NCBI RefSeq assembly: GCF_036084755.1
Contig: NZ_CP107968.1
Coordinates: forward strand, 1,912,501 to 1,976,500
DNA: 64,000 nt
Origin: Streptomyces sp. NBC_00370
GTDB lineage: Bacteria; Actinomycetota; Actinomycetes; Streptomycetales; Streptomycetaceae
Direction: 5' to 3'
Shown here: in pieces, positions 16,322 to 25,139 of the stretch
Numbering within the stretch: the first letter of the stretch is position 1
Layout of the letters: every line of letters starts with the position of its first letter
Made by a program: the position numbers and the translations under genes
The notes under the pieces: model-generated
What the model was told of the DNA's origin: nothing
The model's database searches: none
Seen by the model: the letters and a program-made list of their open reading frames with translations, nothing else

Positions 16322-17137
16322 CTAGTAGTACTGGGCGCCGCCGTCGATGCTGATGTGCTCGGCCGTGATGTAGCCCGCGTCGTCGGAGGCGAGGAACGCC
16401 ACCGTCGCAGCGATCTCCTCCGGCTCCGCCGACCACTGCGGCAGGAACGGGGTGCCCATCGCGGCGAGCGGCGGGTTCGTCTGCGACGCCGCGTCGAGTT
16501 CCTCGACCATCCGGCCCGAGCCCATCAGGGTGTTGACCGCTCCGGGGTGGACGCTGTTGACCCGGATCCGGTGCGGGCCGAGTTCCGCGGCGAAGGCACG
16601 GGTCATGCCCGTCACGGCGTGTTTGCTGGCCGTGTAGTGGACCATGAACGGCTGCATCTTCTTGCCCGCGTAGGAGCTGGTCAGGATGATCGAGCCGCCG
16701 CCTGCCGCGATCAGGTGCGGGGCTCCGACCATGACGGTGTTCCAGACGCCGACGACATTGATGTCCATCGTGTCCTGGAACACCGCGGGCGTCGTCCGGT
16801 CCCAGGCCGCCGGGATACAGATGCCGGCGTTGGCCACCACGACGTCCAGCCGGCCGAGTTCGGCGACGGCACTGTCGACGGCGGCGCGCATCGCTTCGAG
16901 GTCCCGTACGTCGCAGCGCTCGGCGACGATCCGCCGGTCCTGCGCCTCGACCAGCCGTACGGTCTCTTCGAGGTCGGCCGGAGTCGGCGAATCGTACGGC
17001 ACGTGCGGCAGCGGCCCCGCCAGGTCGACCGCGACGATGTCGGCCCCCTCGCTCGCCAGCCGCACCGCGTGCGCCCGGCCCTGCCCGCGTGCGGCGCCGG
17101 TGATGAATGCGACCTTCCCGGTCAGTCGTCCAGCCAT
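16322..17137 (-). CDS. Mycofactocin-coupled SDR oxidoreductase 3
   Basis: 271 residues from ATG 17137 (GAAGGGA upstream), MAGRLTGKVAFITGAARGQG. It has NAG motif VANAG, catalytic TASK (HYTASKHA) and the PADLEETVRLVEAQDRRI insertion of the mycofactocin-linked SDR subfamily. It is clearly more distant from SDR 1 and 2 than they are from each other. Its own promoter must lie in 17138-17772, a region shared with the divergent CHC-like operon, which puts it physically between the two systems. Substrate unknown. Confidence 0.9.
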   Translation of the reverse strand: MAGRLTGKVAFITGAARGQGRAHAVRLASEGADIVAVDLAGPLPHVPYDSPTPADLEETVRLVEAQDRRIVAERCDVRDLEAMRAAVDSAVAELGRLDVVVANAGICIPAAWDRTTPAVFQDTMDINVVGVWNTVMVGAPHLIAAGGGSIILTSSYAGKKMQPFMVHYTASKHAVTGMTRAFAAELGPHRIRVNSVHPGAVNTLMGSGRMVEELDAASQTNPPLAAMGTPFLPQWSAEPEEIAATVAFLASDDAGYITAEHISIDGGAQYY

Positions 17138-17772
17138 GGTTACTCGTCCCTTCACCCAGCGACCGAATCCCTGGCCGCAGCCTACGCGCGGCCCGGACCA
17201 GGGGCAGGATGGATAGATGTACAAAGCATTGATATAAAGCTCGTATGACTGAGCACCCTCTGCACCGCCCCCGCCTCCCCGGCGCCGGCACGCGCGGGCT
17301 CGTCATCCGGACGCTCTTCCCCGTACGGTCCCGCCCGGACCGTACGAGCGCACCTCGGCAACTGCCACGACCAGTGGGCCCCACCGCACGGGCCCCGCGC
17401 CATGACAGCCGTCCGATCTGTTCCCCGCGTCGCCGGATGTCGCCACCCGCGCACGGCGATTAGCCCCCGCGAGCGCCCACCCGGCGCTCCCCACACATCA
17501 CCCGAACCAGCGGCAGGCACCGGCCGGGTCCGACATCCCTCGTATGGGCTACTCCTCGGATCGACCGGCGATGTCACACGTCTGACCGCGCCCGGTTTCA
17601 TAACGTAACCACTGCCGTCTTGCGGACGGTTCCAACACCGAGCCACGGCACTCCGGCGTCCGAGGCCCTGTTCGTGCTGCCCCGGCGCCCCGCGCCCGGC
17701 GGCCGTGGGGCTCCGCCGCCTGCGCTCCGTGACGCGGTGTGCCCGCCCATGGCCAGGGAGTAGCACGCCCAC
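17138..17772. other. 635-bp divergent intergenic region, SDR 3 / EPSPS-ligase
   Basis: No convincing gene. Short open frames (for example 17245-17463) have Arg/Pro-rich translations without any family features. An AT-richer stretch at about 17213-17247 (TTGATATAAAG is visible) is the likeliest promoter zone. The 5' part probably serves SDR 3 and the 3' part the six-gene operon starting at 17773. I found no clear palindromic operator. Confidence 0.5.
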
Positions 17773-20772
17773 ATGCATCTTCTCGTCAAGGGGATCCAGC
17801 ACCAGCTGACCGGTGAAGTCCTCGTCCCCAATTCCAAGTACCACGCGCACCGCGCGCTGATCCTCGCCTCGCTCGCCGACGGGGTCAGCCGGGTGCACGG
17901 GCTCTCCGACGCCCGGCATGTCCAGTACACCGTGGGGCTGTTGCGCGGCCTCGGTGTCAAGATCACGACGGACGGTGACACGTTCGTGGTGCACGGGCTC
18001 GGCGGCCGCTACCGGCCCCGCCGCGCCGCCGTGTCGGCGGGCAGCTCCGGCACCACCCTCTATTTCATGATCGGCCTCGCCGCGCTCTCCGACCGGCCGG
18101 TCACCGTGACCGGCCAGAAGTACTTCAGGCGCCGGCCCGTCGGTCCGCTGCTGACGGCGCTGCGGCAGCTCGGGGTCGAGCTGGAGTCGGCCGACGACTG
18201 CCCGCCGGTGCATGTCCGGGGCGGCCGGCCGGCCGGCGGCCATGTCCGGATCGCCGGGACGCTCTCGCAGTGGATCTCGGGGCTCATCCTGCTCGCGCCG
18301 TTCGCGACGGGGCCCACCACCATCGAGGTCGAGGGCGAGCTGAACGAGCGCTCCTACCTGGAACTGACCGTCGCGATGATGCGGCAGTTCGGCCTTGAGG
18401 TGAGCGTCTCCGCCGACTGGCGGCGCTTCGACATCGCCCCAGGGCAGGAGGCCACGCCCACCGAGCTGACGCTGCCGCCCGACATCGGCTCGGCCGCCTT
18501 CGGTATCGCCGCCGCCGCCCTGCACCCGTCCGACGTGCTGCTGCGCGGCATGGACCGGCTCGAAGGCGGCCCCGCCGACCACCCCGAGTTCCACTTCCTC
18601 GACATCGCCCGGGCCATGGGCGTGCCCATGGAGCTGGACGAGGCGGCGGGCGGGGTACGGATCAGGCAGCGGGCGCCCGAGCTGAAGGCCGTCACCGTCG
18701 ACTGCCGTGACGTGCCCGACATGCTGCCGGTCCTGGCCACGCTCAGCACCTTCGCCTACGGCGAGTCGGTGTTCGAGAACATCGCGCACACCCGGCTCAA
18801 GGAGTCCGACAGGGCGGCGGCGATGCTCCAGCTCAACGCCATGGGCGGCGACCTGGAGCTGTCCGGCGACGCGCTGCGGGTGCGCGGGGTGGGCGCTCTG
18901 GTCGGCGCGAAGCTGTCGTCGTTCAACGACCACCGGGTGCTGATGTCGCTGGCCGTGGCGTCCTCCCGGGCCCGCGGCCACTCGACCCTCACCTACCCGA
19001 ACGCGTACCGGATCTCGTATCCGACGTTCCTCGACGCGATGAACACCCTGGGAGTGCCCATGTCCGTCGAGGACGGCGGGACCCGGCCCGGCAGGGCCGC
19101 GGTCCGGCGGCTGGAGAAGGAAGTCGGCAAGCCGGAGCTGGCGGCGCGGATCACGCTGCCCGAGTGGCTGGCGCGGCGGGCCGCCGCCCGCCCCGAGGAC
19201 ACCGCCGTGGTGGACGTACGGCCCGACGGCGACGAGACCGTCAGCTGGCGGGAGCTGGCCGAGCGGGTCGAGCGGACGGCGGCGACACTGCTGAGGTTCG
19301 GGGTGCGGCCGGGTGAGCACGTCGCCTACCAGCTCCCCAACCGGGCCGAGTTCGTGGTGCTGTCCCTGGCGTGTCTGCGGATCGGCGCGGTGTGCTGCCC
19401 GATCATCCCGTTCTTCCGGGAGCGCGAGGTCGGACACGTACTGCGCCGCTCGCGGGCCAGGGTCCTGGTGGTGGCCGACAGCTACCGCTCGCGCCGCCCG
19501 GCCGACGAGCTGGTGGGCCTGCCGGCCGAGGACAGCTCCGCGCTCGAACATGTCGTCGTACTCCCCTCGGCCAAGGGCCCCGCGCGGCTGCCGGACTTCC
19601 CGGCCGGCGGCCCCGCCGTACACGACTGGGAGCAGGCGCTCGCGGACACGACGATCGACAGGGCGGCTCTCGACGCGGTCGAACCCACCCCCGCGATGAC
19701 GGCGCAGCTGCTGTTCACCTCGGGCACCACCGGCGAGCCCAAGGGCGTGACCCAGCCGTCGGCGAACCTGGTCAGAGCCGCGTCCATGGAGATCAGACAC
19801 CTCGGGCTCGGCGCGTACGACGCGATCTGGGTGCCGTCGCCGCTCGCCCACCAGACCGGGTTCCTGTACGGGATGGTGCTGGCGACCGTCCTCGGCGTAC
19901 CGCAGATCCTGCAGTCCGAGTGGGACCCGGAGCGGGCCGTGCGGTCGCTGAACGAGCACGGCGCGACCTTCGTACAGGCGGCGACGCCGTTCCTCTCCGA
20001 CCTGGTCAGGACGGTGGAGGAGAGCGGCGACACACCCCGCTCCCTGCGGATCTTCGTGGCCACCGGCGCGACCGTGCCGCGCGGTCTGGCCGAGCGGGCG
20101 GGGCGGGTGCTCGGCGCCGACGTGTGCGGGGCCTTCGGTACGACGGAGACGTGTCTCGGCGCGCTGTCGGCGCCGTCCGACGAGCCGGGACAGCGCTGGG
20201 GCTCCGACGGCCGCGCGCTGGACGGCATCGAGCTGCGCGTCACCGACGAAGTGGGCCGGGTGCTGCCGGCGGGCGAGGAGGGCAACTTCGAACTGCGCTC
20301 CCCCACCGTGTTCGACGGCTATCTGGGCAGGCCCGATCTGACGGCCGAGGTCTTCACCGAGGACGGCTGGTACCGCACGGGCGACCTGGCGACCATCGAC
20401 GGCTCCGGTTTCCTGCGGATCACCGGACGCGTCAAGGACGTGATCAACCGGGGCGGCGAGAAGATCCCCGTCGCCGAGATCGAGCAACTGCTGTTCGCGC
20501 ACCCGGCGGTCGACGACGTCGCCGTGGTGGCGATGCCCGACGAACGGCTGGGCGAGCGGGCCTGCGCGTTCGTGGTCGTCAAAAACGGCGCCGAGCTGGG
20601 ATTCGATGCGATGTGCCGCTATCTCGACGAACACCAGGTCGCCAAGCAGTACTGGCCCGAGCGGCTGGAGCCGATCGCGACGCTCCCCCGCAACCCCATC
20701 GGCAAGGTCCAGAAGTTCGAACTGCGCGAGCGGGCCCGCGGGCTGCGGCCGCACACCGAAGAGAACCACTGA
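17773..20772 (+). CDS. EPSP-synthase-like / acyl-CoA ligase fusion protein
   Basis: 999 residues; an in-frame TAG 12 bp upstream fixes ATG 17773. Residues 1-430 are an EPSP synthase fold: SKYHAHRA (22-27 include K22 and R27), SSGTT, RRRPVG (R121), DVPDMLP (D316), RLKESDR (E344, R347), NDHR (R388). By eye against E. coli AroA the catalytic Asp/Glu and several Arg are kept, but S23 is Tyr, R100 is Tyr97 and PEP-binding K411 is Ile414. Residues about 455-999 are an ANL acyl-CoA ligase: TSGTTGEPKG, FGTTETCLG, YRTGDLA, NPIGKVQK. First gene of the operon. EPSPS-like and ligase functions occur in CHC-CoA pathways, where the substrate is shikimate-derived. Role inferred. Confidence 0.85.
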   Translation: MHLLVKGIQHQLTGEVLVPNSKYHAHRALILASLADGVSRVHGLSDARHVQYTVGLLRGLGVKITTDGDTFVVHGLGGRYRPRRAAVSAGSSGTTLYFMIGLAALSDRPVTVTGQKYFRRRPVGPLLTALRQLGVELESADDCPPVHVRGGRPAGGHVRIAGTLSQWISGLILLAPFATGPTTIEVEGELNERSYLELTVAMMRQFGLEVSVSADWRRFDIAPGQEATPTELTLPPDIGSAAFGIAAAALHPSDVLLRGMDRLEGGPADHPEFHFLDIARAMGVPMELDEAAGGVRIRQRAPELKAVTVDCRDVPDMLPVLATLSTFAYGESVFENIAHTRLKESDRAAAMLQLNAMGGDLELSGDALRVRGVGALVGAKLSSFNDHRVLMSLAVASSRARGHSTLTYPNAYRISYPTFLDAMNTLGVPMSVEDGGTRPGRAAVRRLEKEVGKPELAARITLPEWLARRAAARPEDTAVVDVRPDGDETVSWRELAERVERTAATLLRFGVRPGEHVAYQLPNRAEFVVLSLACLRIGAVCCPIIPFFREREVGHVLRRSRARVLVVADSYRSRRPADELVGLPAEDSSALEHVVVLPSAKGPARLPDFPAGGPAVHDWEQALADTTIDRAALDAVEPTPAMTAQLLFTSGTTGEPKGVTQPSANLVRAASMEIRHLGLGAYDAIWVPSPLAHQTGFLYGMVLATVLGVPQILQSEWDPERAVRSLNEHGATFVQAATPFLSDLVRTVEESGDTPRSLRIFVATGATVPRGLAERAGRVLGADVCGAFGTTETCLGALSAPSDEPGQRWGSDGRALDGIELRVTDEVGRVLPAGEEGNFELRSPTVFDGYLGRPDLTAEVFTEDGWYRTGDLATIDGSGFLRITGRVKDVINRGGEKIPVAEIEQLLFAHPAVDDVAVVAMPDERLGERACAFVVVKNGAELGFDAMCRYLDEHQVAKQYWPERLEPIATLPRNPIGKVQKFELRERARGLRPHTEENH

Positions 20773-20820
20773 CAAGCACCGACAACCACCGACAAGCCCT
20801 GACAAGCCCTGACGCGCTCC
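20771..20820 (+). repeat. Five 10-bp tandem repeats in an operon spacer
   Basis: GACAAGCACC, GACAACCACC, GACAAGCCCT, GACAAGCCCT and GACGCGCTCC follow one another exactly in register, beginning inside the stop codon of the fusion gene. They fill half of the 102-bp gap before the acyl-CoA dehydrogenase, probably slipped-strand expansion. Confidence 0.8.
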
Positions 20821-20874
20821 GGCACCGGCCGGGTACCACTCAGTTATGACGGAAGAAGAAGGCAGAAGCAGCAC

Positions 20875-22044
20875 ATGACGCGAGAAGAGCGGTTCCCCCA
20901 GCTCCGCGAGCAGGTCGAGCGGTGGGTGGAGGGGCCCGGCGAACGCTGGGCCGAGCGGATCGAGGAGACCGGGGAGGTACCGGAGGAGCTGTGGGCCGAG
21001 CTGAACAGCCTGGGGTTCCTGCGGATCGCGGCGCCCCGCGAGTACGGCGGTGCGGGGCTGGGCTTCGCGCGGTGGATGGAGCTGATGGAGGTCTTCTCCC
21101 GCTCCCACGGCTCGGTCCGGATGATCGTGCACGTCGTCAACGGCATCTGGCGGTCCATGGACGGCCACGCCTCCGACGAGCAGCGCAAGCGCTTCGTCAT
21201 CCCCTCGGTCACCGGCGAGATCAAGATCGCCTTCACGCTGACCGAGCCGGGCAACGGCACCGGCGCCGACATCACCACGTCGGTGGTGCGGGAGGGCGAC
21301 ACGTACTACCTGTCGGGCCGCAAGCACCTGATCACCTTCGGGATGCGCTGCGACTACTACCTGCTGGCTGCCCGGGTCGAGGGCAGCTCCGGTCACGAAG
21401 GCACCGTCGCGCTGCTGGTGCCGCGCGACGCGGCGGGGCTCACCGCCGAGGACACCTCGAACACCATGGGCGTCACCGGCACGGACCACGCTTCGCTGAC
21501 CTTCGACCGTACGCCGGTCCCGGTCGACCACCGGCTCGGCGCCGAGGGGCAGGGACTTGAGGTCTTCCTCGGCGGCTTCCTCACCCCCTCGCGGATCTCC
21601 GTCGCGATGAGCTGTGTGGGGCTCGCGCAGCGGGCGCAGTCGCTCGCGATCGACTACGCGCGCAGCCGGGTGACCTTCGGCAAGTCCCTCACCCAGCGCC
21701 AGGCCATCCAGTTCATGCTCGCCGAGAACGCCGCCGACATCGAGGCGGCGCGGCAGCTCGTCCTGCACGCGGCGCGCCGCTTCGAGGAGGGCGCCGACGA
21801 CGCGTCGATGCAATCGTCCATGGCCAAGATGCACGCCGTGACGATGCTGACGAACGTCACCGACAAGGCGCTGCAGATCCACGGCGGGCTCGGCTACTGG
21901 AAGTCCCAGAAGATCGAACGCGTTTACCGGGACGCCCGCGCGCAGCGCTTCGAGGAAGGCACCAACGAGGTGCAGAAGGCAGTGGTCTTCCGTGAGCTGC
22001 TCCAGCGCGCGGCGGCCGACGACACGGAAGGAACGGCCCGATGA
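20875..22044 (+). CDS. Acyl-CoA dehydrogenase of the CHC-like operon
   Basis: 389 residues, ATG 20875 after GAAGGCAG. ACAD motifs: AFTLTEPGNGTGADITTS for FAD and substrate, KSLTQRQAIQFMLAE, LQIHGGLGYW and the C-terminal RFEEGTNEVQ, whose Glu stands at the usual position of the catalytic base. In CHC-CoA assembly an acyl-CoA dehydrogenase-type enzyme sets ring double bonds between dehydration and reduction steps. The stop overlaps the next start as ATGA. It could instead be a catabolic ring-desaturating enzyme; operon partners favour biosynthesis. Confidence 0.88.
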   Translation: MTREERFPQLREQVERWVEGPGERWAERIEETGEVPEELWAELNSLGFLRIAAPREYGGAGLGFARWMELMEVFSRSHGSVRMIVHVVNGIWRSMDGHASDEQRKRFVIPSVTGEIKIAFTLTEPGNGTGADITTSVVREGDTYYLSGRKHLITFGMRCDYYLLAARVEGSSGHEGTVALLVPRDAAGLTAEDTSNTMGVTGTDHASLTFDRTPVPVDHRLGAEGQGLEVFLGGFLTPSRISVAMSCVGLAQRAQSLAIDYARSRVTFGKSLTQRQAIQFMLAENAADIEAARQLVLHAARRFEEGADDASMQSSMAKMHAVTMLTNVTDKALQIHGGLGYWKSQKIERVYRDARAQRFEEGTNEVQKAVVFRELLQRAAADDTEGTAR

Positions 22045-22883
22045 GCAGGCAGCAGGGCGGCAACGGCGGCGGCGAGCAGGTCTCGCTGATCACGGGGGCC
22101 TCGCGCGGTATCGGCCGCGCCCTGGCCCTCACCCTCGCCCGGCAGGGCGGCACGGTCGTCGTCAACTACAAGAAGAACGCCGATCTGGCGGAGAAGACCG
22201 TCGCCGACGTCGAGGAGGCGGGCGGCAGCGGCTTCGCCGTCCAGGCGGACGTCGAGACGACCGAGGGCGTCAAGGCGCTGTTCGACGAGGTGGCGCGGCG
22301 CTGCGGGCGGCTCGACCACTTCGTGTCGAACGCGGCGGCGAGCGCGTTCAAGAACATCGTCGACGTCGGTCCGCACCACCTCGACCGGTCGTACGCGATG
22401 AATCTGCGGCCCTTCGTGCTGGGCGCGCAGGAGGCGGTGAAGCTGATGGACAACGGCGGCCGGATCGTCGCGCTGTCGTCGTACGGCTCGGTCCGCGCCT
22501 ATCCGACGTACGCGATGCTCGGCGGGATGAAGGCCGCCATCGAGTCGTGGGTGCGGTACATGGCGGTGGAGTTCGCGCCGTACGGCATCAACGTCAACGG
22601 GGTCAACGGCGGGCTCATCGACTCCGACTCGCTGGACTACTTCTACAACAAGGTCGAGGGGATGGCGCCGATGGACAGCGTCCTCGACCGGATCCCGGCG
22701 AACCGGCCGGGCACGGTGCAGGAGATGGCGGACACCGTGCTGTTCCTGCTCGGCGCCGGGTCCGGCTACATCACGGGACAGACGCTGGTGGTCGACGGCG
22801 GGCTGAGCATCGTCGCGCCGCCGTTCCACTCCGAGACCGGTGGCCCGCTGTCGCTGCCGCCGCGCCCGACGCGCGACGCCTGA
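22041..22883 (+). CDS. Enoyl-thioester reductase-type SDR, ChcA-like
   Basis: 280 residues. NAD(P) motif TGASRGIG (residues 18-25) and SNAAAS. The catalytic arrangement is Y157-x6-K164 (YAMLGGMK) instead of YxxxK. The x6 spacing marks enoyl reductases such as FabI/FabL rather than ketoreductases. ChcA, the 1-cyclohexenylcarbonyl-CoA reductase of ansatrienin-type producers, is an SDR of this size that reduces ring enoyl-CoAs with NADPH. The gene overlaps the ACAD stop, with GGAAGGAA as ribosome site. I call it ChcA-like from motif plus context, not from an alignment. Confidence 0.8.
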   Translation: MSRQQGGNGGGEQVSLITGASRGIGRALALTLARQGGTVVVNYKKNADLAEKTVADVEEAGGSGFAVQADVETTEGVKALFDEVARRCGRLDHFVSNAAASAFKNIVDVGPHHLDRSYAMNLRPFVLGAQEAVKLMDNGGRIVALSSYGSVRAYPTYAMLGGMKAAIESWVRYMAVEFAPYGINVNGVNGGLIDSDSLDYFYNKVEGMAPMDSVLDRIPANRPGTVQEMADTVLFLLGAGSGYITGQTLVVDGGLSIVAPPFHSETGGPLSLPPRPTRDA

Positions 22884-22924
22884 CAGCGACTGCCGGGGAG
22901 CTACTGAGGAGAGGGAAAAGACAC

Positions 22925-25093
22925 GTGTTCGACCACGTCTTCCGGCCCGGCGCCATCGGAGGCCTGACCCTGCCGCACCGCGTCGTCATGGGGGCCATGC
23001 ACCTCAACCTGGAGACCCTGGACGACGACGGCGCCGCGCTCGCCGCCTTCTACCAGGAGCGCGCCAGGGGCGGGGCCGCGCTGATCGTCACCGGCGGTAC
23101 GGCGGTGAGTCCGGCCGGCGCGGGCGGGCCCGGGTACGGCATGGCCGACGACCCGGGCCACCGGGCGGCGCTGCGCCGGGCGGCGGACGCGGTGCACGAG
23201 GCGGGCGGTCTGATCGCCCTCCAGCTCTTCCACGCCGGGCGGTACGCGCTGCCCGGCGCGCCCGGCACCGACGGCGGCCCACCGGTCGCGCCGTCGGCCG
23301 TCTTCAGCCGCTTCGCCCGCGTCACTCCGCGGGAGCTGACGCACGAGGAGATCCTGGCGACGGTCGCCGACTTCGCCAGGGGCGCGGGGGTGGCGCGTGA
23401 GCTGGGCTTCGACGCCGTCGAGGTGATGGGCTCCGAGGGCTATCTGATCAACCAGTTCACCGCGCCGCTCACCAACCGGCGCGGTGACGCGTGGGGCGGC
23501 GACGCGGAGCGGCGCAGGAGCTTCCCGGTCGCGGTGCTGAGCGCCGTACGGGCCGAGGTCGGACCGGACTTCCCCGTGCTGTTCCGGATGTCCGGCGCCG
23601 ATCTGGTGCCGGACGGCACACCGCGCGAGGAGACGGCCGCGCTGGCCGTGGCCCTCGCCGGGGCGGGCGCCGACGCGCTGGCCGTGGGGGTCGGCTGGCA
23701 CGAGTCGCAGGTGCCCACGGTGCAGGCGCAGGTGCCGGCCGGTACCTGGGCGGTGCACGCCAAGGAGATCAAGCGGGCGCTGCGGGCGGCCGGCCACGGC
23801 GCGGTGCCCGTCATCGCGTCCAACCGCTTCAACCGGCTCGCCCAGGCCGACGAGGTGCTGGCGGGCGGCGAGGTCGACTTCGTCGCCCTGGCCAGGCCGT
23901 TCCTCGCCGACGCCGAGATCGTCACCAAGTCCGCTGCGGGGCGGGGCGATTCGGTGGACATCTGTATCGCCTGCAACGAGGCGTGCATCGACCGCTCCTT
24001 CGGTACGGAACGGGTGTCCTGCCTGGTCAACCCGCGTGCGGGGTACGAGCGGGAGTTCCCGGCGCGGGCGCGGCCCGCGCCCGGCCGCGCCGGCCGGTAC
24101 GCCGTGATCGGGGCCGGGCCCGCAGGACTTGAGGCGGCCAGGACGCTGGCCAGGCTCGGCCATCAGGTCGAGGTCTTCGAGGCGGCGGCCGAGCCCGGCG
24201 GCCAGTTCCGGCTGGCCGCCCGGGTGCCGGGGAAGGCCGAGTTCGGCGAGACCGTGCGCCACCGGGTCAGGGAACTGGCCGAGTTGGACGTACCGCTGCG
24301 GCTCGGCCACCGGATCGGGCACGGCGACCTCGCGGCGCTGCGGGAGCTGGACGGTGTGGTGCTGGCGACCGGTGTCGTGCCGTGCCTGCCGACGCTGCCC
24401 GGCCTGGCGCTCCCCCATGTCGTCGACTACCCGAAGGCGTTCGCCGACCCCCACACGCTCGGCCCCCGGGTCGCGATCGTCGGTGGCGGCGGGATCGCGG
24501 TGGACCTGGCGCATCTGCTGACCGGCGATCCGTACGCGAAGGTGACACCGGAGGAGTTCCTGGCGGCGCACGACCTGACAGCGCCGCGGATTACCGCTGC
24601 GGCGACGCGGGCCGAGCACCGCCCGGGGCGCGGCCCGCGCGAGGTGACCCTGATGCGGCGGACCGGCCGGATCGGCGCGGGCATCGGTCCGAGCACCCGC
24701 TGGGTGGTCATGGCTGAGCTGCGCTCGGCCGGGGTCCGCACCCTCACCGGGGTGCGGTACGAGGAGATCACCCGCGACGGCGTACGGATCGTGGACGCCG
24801 AGGGGCAGCCGCAGCTCGTCGCGGCCGACCACGTGGTGCTCGCGGCGGGACAAGAACCGGAACGTGACGCGGCGGCCCTGCTGAGCGCGGCCGGCATCCC
24901 GTTCGAGACGGCGGGCGGCGCCGCGGGCACCGAAGGACTCAACGCCGTGCGCGCCACGGCGGAAGGGCTGCGGGCCGCGCATCGCATCGCGCGGAACCGG
25001 AGCCCACGACAGCAGAACCGGAACGGCCGGGACGGGCGGAACGGGATCGCGCGGAACGCGAGCGCGCAGAACCGGATCGCGCAGAACCGGTGA
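22925..25093 (+). CDS. FMN/FAD/4Fe-4S dienoyl-CoA reductase-like oxidoreductase
   Basis: 722 residues from GTG 22925 behind GAGGAGAGGG. Residues 1-350 form an Old Yellow Enzyme barrel (LQLFHAGRYA, VEVMGSEGYLINQF). A cluster of four Cys follows (CIACNEAC, then SCLVNP). A FAD/NAD(P) half comes next (YAVIGAGPAGLEAARTLARL; RVAIVGGGGIAVDLAHLL). This is the 2,4-dienoyl-CoA reductase (FadH) architecture, also found in CHC-CoA clusters for reducing conjugated ring dienes. The last 35 residues are an Arg/Asn-rich repetitive tail absent from the family. 41 bp after the SDR, 46 bp before the KAS. Confidence 0.88.
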   Translation: MFDHVFRPGAIGGLTLPHRVVMGAMHLNLETLDDDGAALAAFYQERARGGAALIVTGGTAVSPAGAGGPGYGMADDPGHRAALRRAADAVHEAGGLIALQLFHAGRYALPGAPGTDGGPPVAPSAVFSRFARVTPRELTHEEILATVADFARGAGVARELGFDAVEVMGSEGYLINQFTAPLTNRRGDAWGGDAERRRSFPVAVLSAVRAEVGPDFPVLFRMSGADLVPDGTPREETAALAVALAGAGADALAVGVGWHESQVPTVQAQVPAGTWAVHAKEIKRALRAAGHGAVPVIASNRFNRLAQADEVLAGGEVDFVALARPFLADAEIVTKSAAGRGDSVDICIACNEACIDRSFGTERVSCLVNPRAGYEREFPARARPAPGRAGRYAVIGAGPAGLEAARTLARLGHQVEVFEAAAEPGGQFRLAARVPGKAEFGETVRHRVRELAELDVPLRLGHRIGHGDLAALRELDGVVLATGVVPCLPTLPGLALPHVVDYPKAFADPHTLGPRVAIVGGGGIAVDLAHLLTGDPYAKVTPEEFLAAHDLTAPRITAAATRAEHRPGRGPREVTLMRRTGRIGAGIGPSTRWVVMAELRSAGVRTLTGVRYEEITRDGVRIVDAEGQPQLVAADHVVLAAGQEPERDAAALLSAAGIPFETAGGAAGTEGLNAVRATAEGLRAAHRIARNRSPRQQNRNGRDGRNGIARNASAQNRIAQNR

Positions 25094-25139
25094 TTTTTCA
25101 GAGCCACGGCCGGATCGTGGTCCGAGCAGGAGGAATGCC

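Noticed and set aside
17245..17463. A 72-codon gene in the 17138-17772 gap
   Set aside because: Arg/Pro-rich translation, no ribosome site or family; treated as promoter DNA.
17182..21882. A 1,566-codon open frame on the minus strand
   Set aside because: It is antisense to the EPSPS-ligase and ACAD genes, whose families are clear. Its translation is Gly/Arg/His-rich without domains: the usual GC-rich antisense artefact.
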